Assembly (NCBI RefSeq): GCF_000959725.1
Contig: NZ_CP009323.1
Span: 4,464,001-4,528,000 of the forward strand
Source: Burkholderia gladioli
GTDB taxonomy: Bacteria; Pseudomonadota; Gammaproteobacteria; Burkholderiales; Burkholderiaceae
Reading direction: 5' to 3'
Length of the DNA: 64,000 bases
In this document: positions 54,652-63,734 of the stretch, in pieces
Position numbering within the stretch: the stretch's first letter is position 1
Layout: the number at the start of each line of letters is the position of its first letter
Translations under genes and position numbers: made by a program
Notes under the pieces: model-generated
Databases searched by the model: none
What the model was told of the DNA's origin: nothing
Seen by the model: only the letters and a program-made list of their open reading frames with translations

Positions 54652-56108
54652 TGAGCGGGCCGTTCGTAGAACGTCATGCGCTGTGGAGCGACGCGCAAGC
54701 CGCGGCCGCCGAGCGTTTGATCGCCCGCCTCGATCAGGGCGATTTCGATACCGTGCGTTTCTCGTTTCCGGATCAGCACGGCATTCTGCGCGGCAAGACA
54801 CTGGTCGCCAGCGAAGCGCGTAAGGCCTTGCGGTCGGGCGTCGGCTTCACCGCGACGATGTACGCCAAGGACACATCGCACCGGTCAGTGTTTTCAGTGT
54901 TCTCGGCGGACGGCGGGCTCGGCCTCGATGGGCTGGCCGGCACTGCGAATACATTGCTGGTCGGTGACCCGACGACCTTCAGGGCGTTGCCGTGGTCGCC
55001 GCGCACGGGCTGGCTGCTGTGCGACGCGTATCTGCCCGACGGCGCGCCGGTGCCGTTTGCGACACGTGCGATTCTCGGCCGCGCGACAGGCGAACTCGCA
55101 CGACGCGGTTGGCAACTTCTTACCGGGCTTGAAGTCGAGTTTCACGTATTCCGCCTCACCGACGCGCATATGGCCGCGACGGATGCCGGACAACCCGGTT
55201 CGCCGGTCGAGATCGAACTGTTGACGCACGGCTACCAGTACCTGACGGAATTGCGTTTCGATGCCGTCGACGATCTGATGCAACTGCTGCGCGACACGTG
55301 CCAGCGGCTCGAACTGCCCGTCAGTTCGCTCGAAATCGAGTTCGGTCCGAGCCAGTTCGAATTCACGTTTGCGCCACAAACCGCCGCTGTCGCTGCCGAT
55401 TCGATGCTGCTGTTTCGCAACGCAGTCAAACAGGTCTGCGCGCGTCACGGCTATCACGCCACGTTTATGTGTCGTCCGAGAATTCCGAATGTCGTGTCGA
55501 GCGGGTGGCATCTGCATCAATCGCTGACCACGTTGCCTTCGAGCGAGAATCCGCACGGTAGGAACCTGTTCATACCGAAAGAGACGAACGCCGCGCTCTC
55601 GCCGCTCGGGATGCATTATCTCGGCGGCCTGCTGGCGCACGCACGCGCCGCGACGCCCTTCGCGACGCCGACCATCAATGGCTACAAGCGTTTTCGCGCG
55701 AATTCGCTGGCGCCGGATCGCGCCTGCTGGGCACATGACAATCGCGGTGCGATGGCGCGTGTGCTCGGAGGCGCTGGCGATGAAGCGACGCGGATCGAAA
55801 ATCGCGTCGGGGAACCGGCGGCGAATCCGTATCTGTATTTCGCCTCGCAGATCGTATCGGGGCTCGACGGTATCGAACGCCAAACCGACCCCGGCAAATC
55901 GGCCGACAACCCCTACGCCACGCCCGCCGATACGCTGCCCGGCTCGCTATCCGCAGCGCTAGACGCGCTCGAGCGCGATGCGATGCTGCGCGAAACGCTC
56001 GGAGCGGCCTTTGTCGATTACTTCGTCCGGATCAAACGCGCCGAGATCGCGCGATACGAGGACGAGGTTTCCCAATGGGAACAACGGGAGTATTTCAATC
56101 TGCTCTAG
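54651..56108 (+). CDS. glutamine synthetase-like gamma-glutamylamide ligase
   Basis: The 485 residues have the type I GS fold: RFSFPDQHGILRGK, the first metal Glu in LEVEFHVF, EIEFGPSQFEFTF with further Glu ligands, GWHLHQSL (the GSGMHxH motif varied), INGYKRFRANSLAPDRACWAHDNRGAMARV and RIENRVGEPAANPYLYFASQI. Sequences like this are more akin to PuuA, IpuC or aniline gamma-glutamylanilide synthases than to housekeeping GlnA, and the adenylylation-site region NLYDL is not seen. Coupled to a Rieske oxygenase, it may glutamylate an amine substrate before or after oxidation, as known for aniline catabolism. It is the last gene of the operon. Confidence 0.88.
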   Translation: MSGPFVERHALWSDAQAAAAERLIARLDQGDFDTVRFSFPDQHGILRGKTLVASEARKALRSGVGFTATMYAKDTSHRSVFSVFSADGGLGLDGLAGTANTLLVGDPTTFRALPWSPRTGWLLCDAYLPDGAPVPFATRAILGRATGELARRGWQLLTGLEVEFHVFRLTDAHMAATDAGQPGSPVEIELLTHGYQYLTELRFDAVDDLMQLLRDTCQRLELPVSSLEIEFGPSQFEFTFAPQTAAVAADSMLLFRNAVKQVCARHGYHATFMCRPRIPNVVSSGWHLHQSLTTLPSSENPHGRNLFIPKETNAALSPLGMHYLGGLLAHARAATPFATPTINGYKRFRANSLAPDRACWAHDNRGAMARVLGGAGDEATRIENRVGEPAANPYLYFASQIVSGLDGIERQTDPGKSADNPYATPADTLPGSLSAALDALERDAMLRETLGAAFVDYFVRIKRAEIARYEDEVSQWEQREYFNLL

Positions 56109-56309
56109 CAGTAGGCGCGTTTCCGCATCAGCGCTCCGTGCGAATGCCGCACCTGACAATCACTCCACTAATTCGTTGGCCTGTTCATCTTTCTTAGAAC
56201 ACCGAAAGAGCGGCCCGCAGGATCCGGGCCATACAGGTCAGCGTAGACCTCAGGCATGTGTCGACCAGTCCTGATTCACGATCAATACGTGCCCCTTCCC
56301 GAATACAGA

Positions 56310-56620
56310 AATGCGCGCACGCAGACCTAGCTGAATAGCGCGCCGAAACCCCTCAATTGGCGCCTCAGGCAATATTCGGCGCGCGAGATCCTCCACGATC
56401 ATCTGGTTGCTGGCAAGTACAAGCGCAGAGAGCCTTGCCTCCAGCTTGGCGTCACGCCCGCAGTGCGGATTGCCGGGCAACTGATGAAGCACGCCACCGC
56501 CTCCGCGCGCGTATAACGCACAGCCAGTTCGGAGCGTGTCTGAGGCTCGATGGCATACATGTCGTGGAGCGATATGCCGGCGGCGCTCGCGCAGGCGGTC
56601 GGAACTGGCGCCGCAGTACG
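56310..56620 (-). pseudogene. Asp/Glu/hydantoin racemase-type remnant
   Basis: On the minus strand one frame reads GISLHDMYAIEPQTRSELAVRYTRAEAV then CFISCPAIRTAGV, and another continues KLEARLSALVLASNQMIVEDLARR. Together these resemble the second half of the Asp/Glu/hydantoin racemase or maleate-isomerase superfamily, where FISCP and LASNQ surround the second catalytic Cys. The N-terminal half is absent and the frame is broken. It lies directly beyond the allantoinase/GS operon. Confidence 0.5.
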
Positions 56621-57160
56621 TGTGGTCAACAAGGCCAGCGCATTCGGCACCACCAGTGCCAACCGATGTGGTACGGGTCCTTGACACGGTATCGCGCAGG
56701 ATCGACGGCAACCAGAAACTCGTCGCGTACAGGCGTAGCAACACGCATAGATCGATCAGGCCCAGCGCCCAGACCTTGAAATCGGCGAACGCGCCGCGCA
56801 GCAAAAGGCTCTTGTCCGCCGACGATTCCGCGTCGAGATTCGCGCGCAGCGTTTTCTTTCCCTCGGCAGTGAGCAGCCCGCCGTTTCGATGCTGTTCGGC
56901 GGCCACGCAAGAATCGCGATGCCGAATGTGATCGGCGGCAACGCTTCGAGCAGAAACAACCATTGCCAGCCGCTCAAACCGTGCGCGCCGTTAAAGACCG
57001 CCGTGATCCAGCCGGAAATCGGGCTGCCGACCATGCTCGACAGTGGCAGACCGGCCATGAAAAGCGCGACAATGCGCGCGCCGCGCGTCCGGGTACAACT
57101 GTCAGATAGCAGGACTCCCTGGAGAGTCCGGCTTCGGCGACGCGGAGCAGATAGTGCACG
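56620..57160 (-). pseudogene. MFS transporter remnant
   Basis: Overlapping minus-strand frames give YLLRVAEAGL, then MAGLPLSSMVGSPISGWITAVFNGAHGLSGWQWLFLLEALPPITFGIAILAW, then ESSADKS and FADFKVWALGLIDLCVLLRLYATSFWLPSILRDT. These are the middle part of an anion:cation symporter or phthalate-permease type MFS protein. At least three frame changes and missing ends make it non-functional. It may be the former partner transporter of the catabolic operon. Confidence 0.7.
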
Positions 57161-57668
57161 ATGTAGAGTTCAATTGTTTTCGCCGCTCACCATGCGGAGC
57201 CTGATGAAGACCCCAAAACTACAGGCTACCCACCGATACCGTGAGGTATTGATGCTGACAACATCGGCTCTTCTCTGCGCGAACGGTATCCAGGTATTCA
57301 AACGATTAATCTGCTCGAATATCGCTCACCGCGTGGCTGGCCAAAAGTGATTGAAGACGTGCTTCGCACGCACGCACCCAGCAAGCAAGCAAGCAAAAGA
57401 TACCTTCCGTGGCCAAGTCCGATGCGTACATCAGATACGTCGCACTGCGAGCAGACCGGATTTTGTCAACGTGCCGGTTTCCTTCGGTGAGGTATTTGCA
57501 CCAGCGAAATCAAACAGCACAACCGGACAGTTCAGCGCAACAAATGCATAGGGAAGCCGATTGTGTAACGTCTTGTTCACGTCAGACACGTGGTATGTCA
57601 TCTGATACCTTCCATCTCATCCGCGTTTTGCTGATAACGACGTATGATAAATCACACCAACAAACAAC
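57161..57668. other. intergenic region, no gene recognised
   Basis: About 500 bases between the MFS remnant and the end of the leftward LivJ-type gene have no family signature. A short repeat of GCAA units (57382-57397, AGCAAGCAAGCAAGCAA) is present. I see nothing else of note. Confidence 0.4.
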
Positions 57669-58811
57669 CTATTTCGCGACCGACACCGACTGGACGCCTT
57701 TCCAATGTCCGTCGACGACTTTGAAAATCGTGACACGCGCAATCTGCAGGTCGCCCCGGTCGTCAAAAGAAATCTTGCCGGTAACACCATCGAAGCTCAC
57801 TTTTCGAAGCGCCGGCTGCAGGTCTGCACGCTTTACCGAATTAGCCGCCTGCACGGCCTTGATTAACGCCCATGTTGCGTCATATGCATACGGTGAATAG
57901 AGAACCGGCTTTCCGTATTTCGAGAACTTTTGCGTGAATTCCTTGCCCTTCGGCATGGCATCGAGCGCGAATCCGGACTCAGAGGAGATGTTACCCTCTG
58001 CGTTCGCGGGACCTCCCGCGAGCTCAACGAACTTGTCAGTTTCGATTGCGCAGCCAGCAATCAGGGTTTTGCTCATTCCCAACGCGACCATTTGCCTGCG
58101 CATAGGGCCTGCCTGCGCGTCCACACCCGCATATATCAGCACGTCCGGGTTGTTGGACTTTAGCGCCGTCAACACGCTGCGGAAATCGATAGTCTGCGTC
58201 GAGACATACTGGCGGTCGACGGGCGTAATGCCCTTCGCCTTGAGTTGCGCAATGACATCGTCTGAGAAGGACTGACCGTAGGCGCTGCGGTCGTCGACCA
58301 CAGCAATGCGCTTGGCGTGCATCTTGTCGAGAACATATCCCACCAACACTCGAACCACGTCGTGGTCGTCTCCGATGACACGATACGCTGTCTTGAAGCC
58401 CTGTCTCGTATATAGAGAGTTAGTCGAAGCAGGCGAGACCTCTGTCACGCCGGCGTCGGAATATATCTTCGAGGCGGGTAGTGTGGCCCCGGAGTTCAGG
58501 TGTCCGACGACACCGACTACGCCGTCGTCCACCAGCTTTTGCGCGACCGTCGTTGCCGTCTTCGGGTCTCCCATGTCGTCTTGAGAGTCAAGTTCGAATC
58601 GAACGGGTTGGCCGCCGATGCTGATGTTGCTTGCGTTCGCCTCGTCGATTGCGAGACGGACGCCGTTCTCGCTATCTTTGCCGATTTGAGCGACCGGACC
58701 CGTCATCGGTCCCGCATAGCCAATTTTGACCGTCTGCTGTGCCATCGCCGCGCCGCAACAAGCAAGAAGCGCCACCTGCGTGACGACCCCGCTTACGATT
58801 TTTGACTTCAT
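57669..58811 (-). CDS. branched-chain amino-acid-type ABC substrate-binding protein (LivJ family)
   Basis: The precursor has about 380 residues with a signal peptide (KSKIVSGVVTQVALLACCGAAMAQ). The mature part is type I periplasmic-binding-protein-like: TVKIGYAGPMTGPVAQIGKDSENGVRLAIDEAN, GVVGHLNSGATLPASKIYSDAGVTEVSPASTN and YVLDKMHAKRIAVVDDRSAYGQ. It ends GHWKGVQSVSV. ATG 58811 has GGAG six bases upstream, so the longer open frame to 58922 is rejected. No Liv permease or ATPase gene is in the window, so it is an orphan binding protein. Ligands may be amino acids, amides or aromatic acids. Confidence 0.88.
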   Translation of the reverse strand: MKSKIVSGVVTQVALLACCGAAMAQQTVKIGYAGPMTGPVAQIGKDSENGVRLAIDEANASNISIGGQPVRFELDSQDDMGDPKTATTVAQKLVDDGVVGVVGHLNSGATLPASKIYSDAGVTEVSPASTNSLYTRQGFKTAYRVIGDDHDVVRVLVGYVLDKMHAKRIAVVDDRSAYGQSFSDDVIAQLKAKGITPVDRQYVSTQTIDFRSVLTALKSNNPDVLIYAGVDAQAGPMRRQMVALGMSKTLIAGCAIETDKFVELAGGPANAEGNISSESGFALDAMPKGKEFTQKFSKYGKPVLYSPYAYDATWALIKAVQAANSVKRADLQPALRKVSFDGVTGKISFDDRGDLQIARVTIFKVVDGHWKGVQSVSVAK

Positions 58812-59288
58812 ATGTCTCTCCAAACTCCAATTTGACCTATCAGCCTGGCTCATCATTTCGAGCCAAAACGTGCTAGTCAACACGAAAGAACCGGTGCATT
58901 GCATGAGGATAATCATGCACACTCGGGAGCATCATCCACAATGGCGCACAGTCTGTGGGGTTCTGCGACCGATGCTCAGCGCCAGGGTAAAGCCCTGTTC
59001 TCTGAGTGCGATCTGAGAAAAATCGCCGAACCTTGCATGAATCAACACCAGCCAGGCGCCTGTTCGAAACCGGGCGCACAACAAAAAGAAAAGCGTCGTA
59101 TGGAAATCCGTACGACGCCAAAGTTCCCTCACCTCTGAAGATAAGTGACCGTGGATACAGGTGGTACCGCGCACCTGAATGGTAAGCGGACGGCTGTTCT
59201 TTCAGGCACGGGAGCCAGCGTTGCTCCACAGTTACCCGAAAGACTGAGGCGCCGTCTGACCGACTCTTTGTGCCTGGAAACTCTTGCG
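58812..59288. other. intergenic region, no gene supported
   Basis: About 480 bases lie between two leftward genes. A minus-strand open frame of 169 residues (58873-59382) spans most of it but has no family match and an atypical composition, so I do not call it. The region next to 58811 should contain the promoter of the LivJ-type gene. Confidence 0.4.
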
Positions 59289-59858
59289 TCAGATGAGCAG
59301 TCTCTGCGAATTGGTGGGTTTCAGGCGACGCAGATACCTCACACTCGCCTTCAGCGCGTCGTTGCGCCGACTCCGCCCGCATCGCACAAACGCCTCTAGG
59401 GCTCGTTCATGCTCGACCAGTAGCTCGATAAGCTCATGGTCTTCAGCTGGCGCCGTTCCCAACAGCGCTTCAAAACGAACGATTGCCGGGCAAATTCTTT
59501 CTGCCATCGCTTCCATGAGGAGGGGCCACGGCAGACCCGTCATGGCCTGGGCGGCAGCCACTCCGCTCGCTGACGATTCGATGGGCAAAGGACATTCGAT
59601 ACGATGTCTCACCAGCAAGCCACGCAGCAACAGCCCCGTCTCGTGCTCGACTACCGCCAATAGCGCAAAGGCACGCCTCGCGTAGGTGTCCCGTCGGTAG
59701 TGTCCGGCCATCTCGAGGAAGAACCTGTGACCCAACACCTCGCCTCTATACACACCGAGAAGTTCCTGCTCATAGGCGTCCGTTATCTCCGTTTGCCAAC
59801 TCCGAGCTTGGTGGTCCATGTCGCGTCCGTTGACGTTGCGGCACAGCGTTTTGCTCAA
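59289..59858 (-). CDS. small helical protein at the end of the ProVWX-type operon
   Basis: The protein has 189 residues, is mostly helical and is rich in Glu, His and Arg. It has WQTEITDAYEQELLGVYRGEVLGHRFFLEMAGHYRRD, FALLAVVEHETGLLLRGLL and HELIELLVEHERALEAFV. Repeated Glu-His pairs in three helices recall ferritin-like bundles, but no exact ExxH metal pattern is visible, so I make no functional claim. Its start overlaps the ATPase stop by four bases (ATGA), so it is co-translated with the betaine-type transporter. It has no signal peptide or membrane span. Confidence 0.65.
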   Translation of the reverse strand: MSKTLCRNVNGRDMDHQARSWQTEITDAYEQELLGVYRGEVLGHRFFLEMAGHYRRDTYARRAFALLAVVEHETGLLLRGLLVRHRIECPLPIESSASGVAAAQAMTGLPWPLLMEAMAERICPAIVRFEALLGTAPAEDHELIELLVEHERALEAFVRCGRSRRNDALKASVRYLRRLKPTNSQRLLI

Positions 59859-60685
59859 TGAGCAGGTCCCTTCTTAAAGAATCGCCGCACGTAGTCATTC
59901 GCTGGGTTATCCCGAATCACTTGAGGGGTTCCTACCTGCACGACCTCCCCGTCCTTCATGATTGCAATCCGGGAACCCAGCTTCATGGCTTCATCAATGT
60001 CATGCGTGATGAAGATGACTGTTTTCTTCAATTCCGTTTGCATTTCGAGCAGCAAGTCCTGCAGGTCAGTCCTGATTAGCGGGTCGAGTGCCGAAAAGGC
60101 TTCGTCCATCAAGAGGATATCTGGGTTCGACACAAGCGCCCGGGCGAGTCCCACGCGCTGCCGCATACCGCCTGACAGTTCATCGGGGAACTTGTCGCCA
60201 TATCCCCGTAAACCAATGCGTCCTTGCAACCACTTTTCTGCTTCTGCAATCGAGGTGGACTTCGAATCGCCCCGTAGCATCCTTCCGAAGATGATGTTCT
60301 CCATGACCGTCTTGTGGGGAAGCAGGGCGAAGCTTTGGAACACCATGCCGATGTTGTATCGCCGCACGTTCCGCATTTCGGATTTGGAAAGTTTCAAAAG
60401 GTCTTTGCCCCGGAAAAGCAGCTGACCTGCCGTCGGCTCGATAAGGCGGTTGAAATGCCGAACGAGAGTGGACTTTCCTGAGCCCGACAGCCCCATGATG
60501 ACGAATATTTCACCTTCGCGAATCTCAAGCGAGACGTCCCGAACTGCCACGGTGCATTGGGTGCTTTCGAGAATGTCCTGTCTGCTGCTTCCTTTTCGCG
60601 CGGCCTCCTGCGCGGCACGCAAACTCCGGGAATCACGTCCGAAAATCTTGTAGACGTTTCGCAGTTCAATCAACGTGGAGCTCAT
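59855..60685 (-). CDS. proV: glycine betaine/proline-type ABC transporter ATPase
   Basis: The ATPase has 276 residues. Walker A GLSGSGKST is near 63, the Q-loop VFQSFALLPHKTVMEN follows, the signature is LSGGMRQRVGLARAL, Walker B is ILLMDEAFSALDP and the H-loop is FITHDIDEAMKLG. The extended N-terminus (VYKIFGRDSRSLRAAQEAARKGSSRQDILEST) is characteristic of ProV/OpuAA-type ATPases. It stops at FFKKGPAH without the C-terminal CBS domains, as in choline/carnitine catabolic importers as opposed to osmotic ProV. It overlaps the permease by four bases. Confidence 0.92.
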   Translation of the reverse strand: MSSTLIELRNVYKIFGRDSRSLRAAQEAARKGSSRQDILESTQCTVAVRDVSLEIREGEIFVIMGLSGSGKSTLVRHFNRLIEPTAGQLLFRGKDLLKLSKSEMRNVRRYNIGMVFQSFALLPHKTVMENIIFGRMLRGDSKSTSIAEAEKWLQGRIGLRGYGDKFPDELSGGMRQRVGLARALVSNPDILLMDEAFSALDPLIRTDLQDLLLEMQTELKKTVIFITHDIDEAMKLGSRIAIMKDGEVVQVGTPQVIRDNPANDYVRRFFKKGPAH

Positions 60686-61605
60686 ACGTTTGCCTCCTGA
60701 TGTTCGGCACCCACGGGACTCGCCTTACGGCTGCGCAGCGTACCAGCCTCTGACTTCAGTCGCTCGCGGCGGGAGCGGCCGTACCCCTGCGTGACCCGGT
60801 CAAAGACAACTGCCAACATAACAATTGCCAGACCAGCCTGAATCCCCTGTCCCATGTCCAGGTTGTTGATACTCGACAGCACATCTTCCCCGAGCCCCTT
60901 GGCTCCGATCATCGACGCGATGACCACCATAGCGAGAGACATCATCACTGCCTGATTGAGGCCTGCCATGATTGATGGCAAAGAGAGGGGAAGTTCGACC
61001 GAGAGTAGTTGCTGCAATCCCGTTGCGCCAAATGCCCGCGATGCCTCAAGCACGTCCTCGGGTAGTTGCCGAAGTCCGAGTTCCGTCAAACGCATCAAAG
61101 GCGGCAAGGCATACACGGTTGTCGCGAAAATTGCCGGCACGCGCCCCAAGCCGAAAAGCATCAGGACAGGAATCAGATACACGAATGAAGGCAACGTCTG
61201 CATCATGTCCAGAATCGGGTTCAGCACCCTCCGGAGCATGCGGGACTTTGCCATCGCAATCCCCATCGGTATGCCGATGATGACGGTCACCAGCACAGAA
61301 ACAAGCATGATGGAAACGGTAGACATGAGCTTGCCCCACAGTCCCAGGCAACCAATCGCATACAGAAGCGCGACCATCCCAAACGTGGGAACGAGGCGCT
61401 TGGTGCCAAACCATGCCAGAACCGCGACTGCGAGCAACACGATTAGAGGGGGGGCAGCCTGAAGCCCATGTTCAACCGGGTTGAGGACCCAAACCAGCAG
61501 CCAGGTGCTGACCGCGTGGAACTGGTCAGCATACTGCTGGACGATATGGGTGAAGCCCTGATTGATGCTATCAGCCAGGTTCACCGACAGAAAGATGTCT
61601 TTCAC
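60682..61605 (-). CDS. proW: glycine betaine/proline-type ABC transporter permease
   Basis: The permease has about 307 residues. PPLIVLLAVAVLAWFGTKRLVPTF, VSIMLVSVLVTVIIGIPMGIAMAKS and FVYLIPVLMLFGLGRVPAI are membrane segments. The ProW coupling loop is LPEDVLEASRAFGATGLQQLLSVELPLSLPSIMAGLNQAVMMSLAMVVIASMIGAKGLG. GGAGG six bases before GTG 61605 marks the start; the longer open frame to 61707 would overlap the binding-protein gene. It is co-transcribed with the binding protein and ATPase. Confidence 0.91.
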   Translation of the reverse strand: MKDIFLSVNLADSINQGFTHIVQQYADQFHAVSTWLLVWVLNPVEHGLQAAPPLIVLLAVAVLAWFGTKRLVPTFGMVALLYAIGCLGLWGKLMSTVSIMLVSVLVTVIIGIPMGIAMAKSRMLRRVLNPILDMMQTLPSFVYLIPVLMLFGLGRVPAIFATTVYALPPLMRLTELGLRQLPEDVLEASRAFGATGLQQLLSVELPLSLPSIMAGLNQAVMMSLAMVVIASMIGAKGLGEDVLSSINNLDMGQGIQAGLAIVMLAVVFDRVTQGYGRSRRERLKSEAGTLRSRKASPVGAEHQEANV

Positions 61606-61655
61606 CGCATTGCCTCCACATCCCGATGCGCACCAAGGAGCATCGGGCGTCATGC

Positions 61656-62699
61656 CTATTTCGAAATTGAAGCTTCGACCTTCTGGGCCACATCGGCGGG
61701 GACCCACGCGGCAAGCTCCTGCGGATTGTTCTTCAGGTACTGGACGGCGAGAGCTCGCGGGTCCGCCTTCGTCGCGCCCATGTTCGCGAGAGCCTGGTTC
61801 ACTGCCGACATGGGCAACGACATCTTGCTCAGGAAGTCGACGGCTGTCGGGTCCGCCGCGGCGAACGGAGCGGAGACAACGACTTTGAGGTTCGTGACGG
61901 GCGATGCCGACGGGCAGGGATTGGCATCCTTACTGCTGTTGATGGTCTTCCAGCATTGCTCATTGAATGCCGGCTCATCAAGCCTGACTGACGGATAACG
62001 TGCGAGCAGCGTCGACGGCTGGTAGTAGTAGTAGACAATCGGCTTGCCACGTTCATATGCGGAGGCGATGGTCGCGTCCATCGCAGCCCCCGTTCCAGGG
62101 TGCGTGTTTGTGAACGCGCTGTCCAGCTTGTACGCCTTCAGCTTTTGCGAGTTGTCGGACTCGCACTGCCACCCGATAGGACAGTTGAGAACGCTTCCCT
62201 TTGTCGGGTCTTCCGGGTCAGTGAACACCTTGCTGTAAGAGGCCAGTTGCGCGACCGACTTGAGGTCGGGAGCAATCGGCTTGATACCTCGCTTCGGGTC
62301 CCCTTGGACGACATATGCGGGAACATAGAAGCCTTCCACGCTACCGCCCTTGACGAGGTCGCCGACGAGTTTGACCTTCCCTTCCTTGGCGGCCGTTTCG
62401 ACAGCGGCCGTGCGGCCGTTCCAGTACTCGACGAACACCTGGAGGTCGTTCGTCGCGACCGCGCCAAGCGTAATGGAGTTTGAGCCGTTCACCGTTTCGG
62501 TCTTGCAGCCATAACCGTTCTCGAGAACGTATCGCGCAACTTCGGTAAAGAACTTGCCACTGTCCCAGCCGACTTCCGCAAACTTGATGGGCTTCCCAGA
62601 AGTGCACCAGGGCGAAGTGGTCGCGGCCGACGCCGACGCGGACAAACAGACAAAGCCAAGAGTAACCGCCGCTGCTCCAAAAATCTTCCGATAATTCAT
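61656..62699 (-). CDS. proX: glycine betaine/carnitine-type substrate-binding protein
   Basis: The precursor has 347 residues with a signal peptide (MNYRKIFGAAAVTLGFVCLSASASAA). The mature OpuAC fold shows PIKFAEVGWDSGKFFTEVARYVLENGYG, TNDLQVFVEYWNGR, GSVEGFYVPAYVVQGDPKRGIKPIAPDLKSV, YYYYQPSTLLARYPSVRLDEPAFNEQCW. Several Trp and Tyr residues could build the aromatic box that binds quaternary ammonium groups. It lies between etfA and the permease in a leftward operon, so it probably imports a substrate whose demethylation delivers electrons to that ETF. Confidence 0.9.
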   Translation of the reverse strand: MNYRKIFGAAAVTLGFVCLSASASAATTSPWCTSGKPIKFAEVGWDSGKFFTEVARYVLENGYGCKTETVNGSNSITLGAVATNDLQVFVEYWNGRTAAVETAAKEGKVKLVGDLVKGGSVEGFYVPAYVVQGDPKRGIKPIAPDLKSVAQLASYSKVFTDPEDPTKGSVLNCPIGWQCESDNSQKLKAYKLDSAFTNTHPGTGAAMDATIASAYERGKPIVYYYYQPSTLLARYPSVRLDEPAFNEQCWKTINSSKDANPCPSASPVTNLKVVVSAPFAAADPTAVDFLSKMSLPMSAVNQALANMGATKADPRALAVQYLKNNPQELAAWVPADVAQKVEASISK

Positions 62700-62773
62700 G
62701 GGTACCTCGTGGGGTCTTAGAATAAACTCGACTCGTCAAATGCTTGCCGGGTCGACGTCGGTCAGCCAAACAT

Positions 62774-63718
62774 TTACTGCGCCTCAAGCCACTGAGGTAT
62801 TGCTGCAAAGAGGTCCGCGACAAGTCCGTAGTCCGCGACACCGAAAATTGGCGCATCAGGGTCGGAGTTGACAGCGACGATGATTTTCGAATCGCGCATG
62901 CCCGCGAGGTGTTGAATTGCGCCAGACAACCCAATCGCGACGTACACGTCGGGCGCGACAACCTTCCCTGTCTGCCCAACCTGGTGGTCGTTCGGAGCAA
63001 AGCCGGCGTCGACCGCCGCACGGGAAGCCCCCAGAGCCGCGCCGAGCTTGTCGGCGAGGGGTGTCAAGACACGGTCGTAGTTTTCTTTGCTGCCGAGGCC
63101 GCGACCGCCCGAGACGATGATTTTTGCGGACGCCAGGTCCGGCCGGTCGGAGACCTCGCTATGTCGTCCCGTGATTCGCGCACCGCGTTCGTCAGTAACA
63201 GCCTCAATCGAAACAACCGCAGCTTCGTTACCTGGATCTTGCGCTGCATGGAATGCTGTCGAACGCACGGTAATGACTTTTACGCCATCAAGCGCTTCGA
63301 CAGTTGCTATCACATTGCCTGCGTAAGTCGGGCGCTCGAAGGTCGAGGGCCCCTTGACCGCAGTGATATCGGAGAGCTGTGCAACATCCAGTTTCGCCGC
63401 AACGCGTGGCGCAACGCTTTTGCCAAAACTCGAGGCACTGAATAGCACGTGCGTGTAGCCGTTCCTGGCTACAGCAAGAACGGTCTTCGCCACACTTTCC
63501 GCATTGCGGTCTGAGAGACTGGCGAAAGTCGCTGTCAGAACCTTCGTGACAGGAAGCTGGAAAGCAGACTTCGCCAAATCGTTGGATTGCTCTCCTGCCA
63601 GCAGGAGATGAATCTCAGTGTCGGTGTGGCTCGCGATTTCACGCGCCGCTGTCACGGTGTTGAAGGTTGATGGAAGCAGCGTGTCACCCAGGACATCTGC
63701 AATAACAAGGATGGACAT
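62774..63718 (-). CDS. etfA: electron transfer flavoprotein alpha subunit
   Basis: This ETF alpha subunit has about 314 residues. The N-terminal domain starts MSILVIADVLGDTLLPSTFNTVTAA. The FAD-binding C-terminal domain carries SGGRGLGSKENYDRVLTPLADKLGAALGASRAAVDAG and GQTGKVVAPDVYVAIGLSGAIQHLAGM. ATG 63718 fits the family start better than 63751. It lies 16 bp after the etfB stop and just before proX. A second, pathway-specific ETF is known for dimethylglycine or sarcosine oxidation in related bacteria, which suits the adjacent betaine-type importer. Confidence 0.93.
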   Translation of the reverse strand: MSILVIADVLGDTLLPSTFNTVTAAREIASHTDTEIHLLLAGEQSNDLAKSAFQLPVTKVLTATFASLSDRNAESVAKTVLAVARNGYTHVLFSASSFGKSVAPRVAAKLDVAQLSDITAVKGPSTFERPTYAGNVIATVEALDGVKVITVRSTAFHAAQDPGNEAAVVSIEAVTDERGARITGRHSEVSDRPDLASAKIIVSGGRGLGSKENYDRVLTPLADKLGAALGASRAAVDAGFAPNDHQVGQTGKVVAPDVYVAIGLSGAIQHLAGMRDSKIIVAVNSDPDAPIFGVADYGLVADLFAAIPQWLEAQ

Positions 63719-63734
63719 GACGTTTCTTCCGGAT

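Noticed and set aside
58873..59382. 169-codon minus-strand open frame between the LivJ-type gene and the helical-protein gene
   Set aside because: No family signature, atypical composition and overlap with the end of the better supported gene at 59289.
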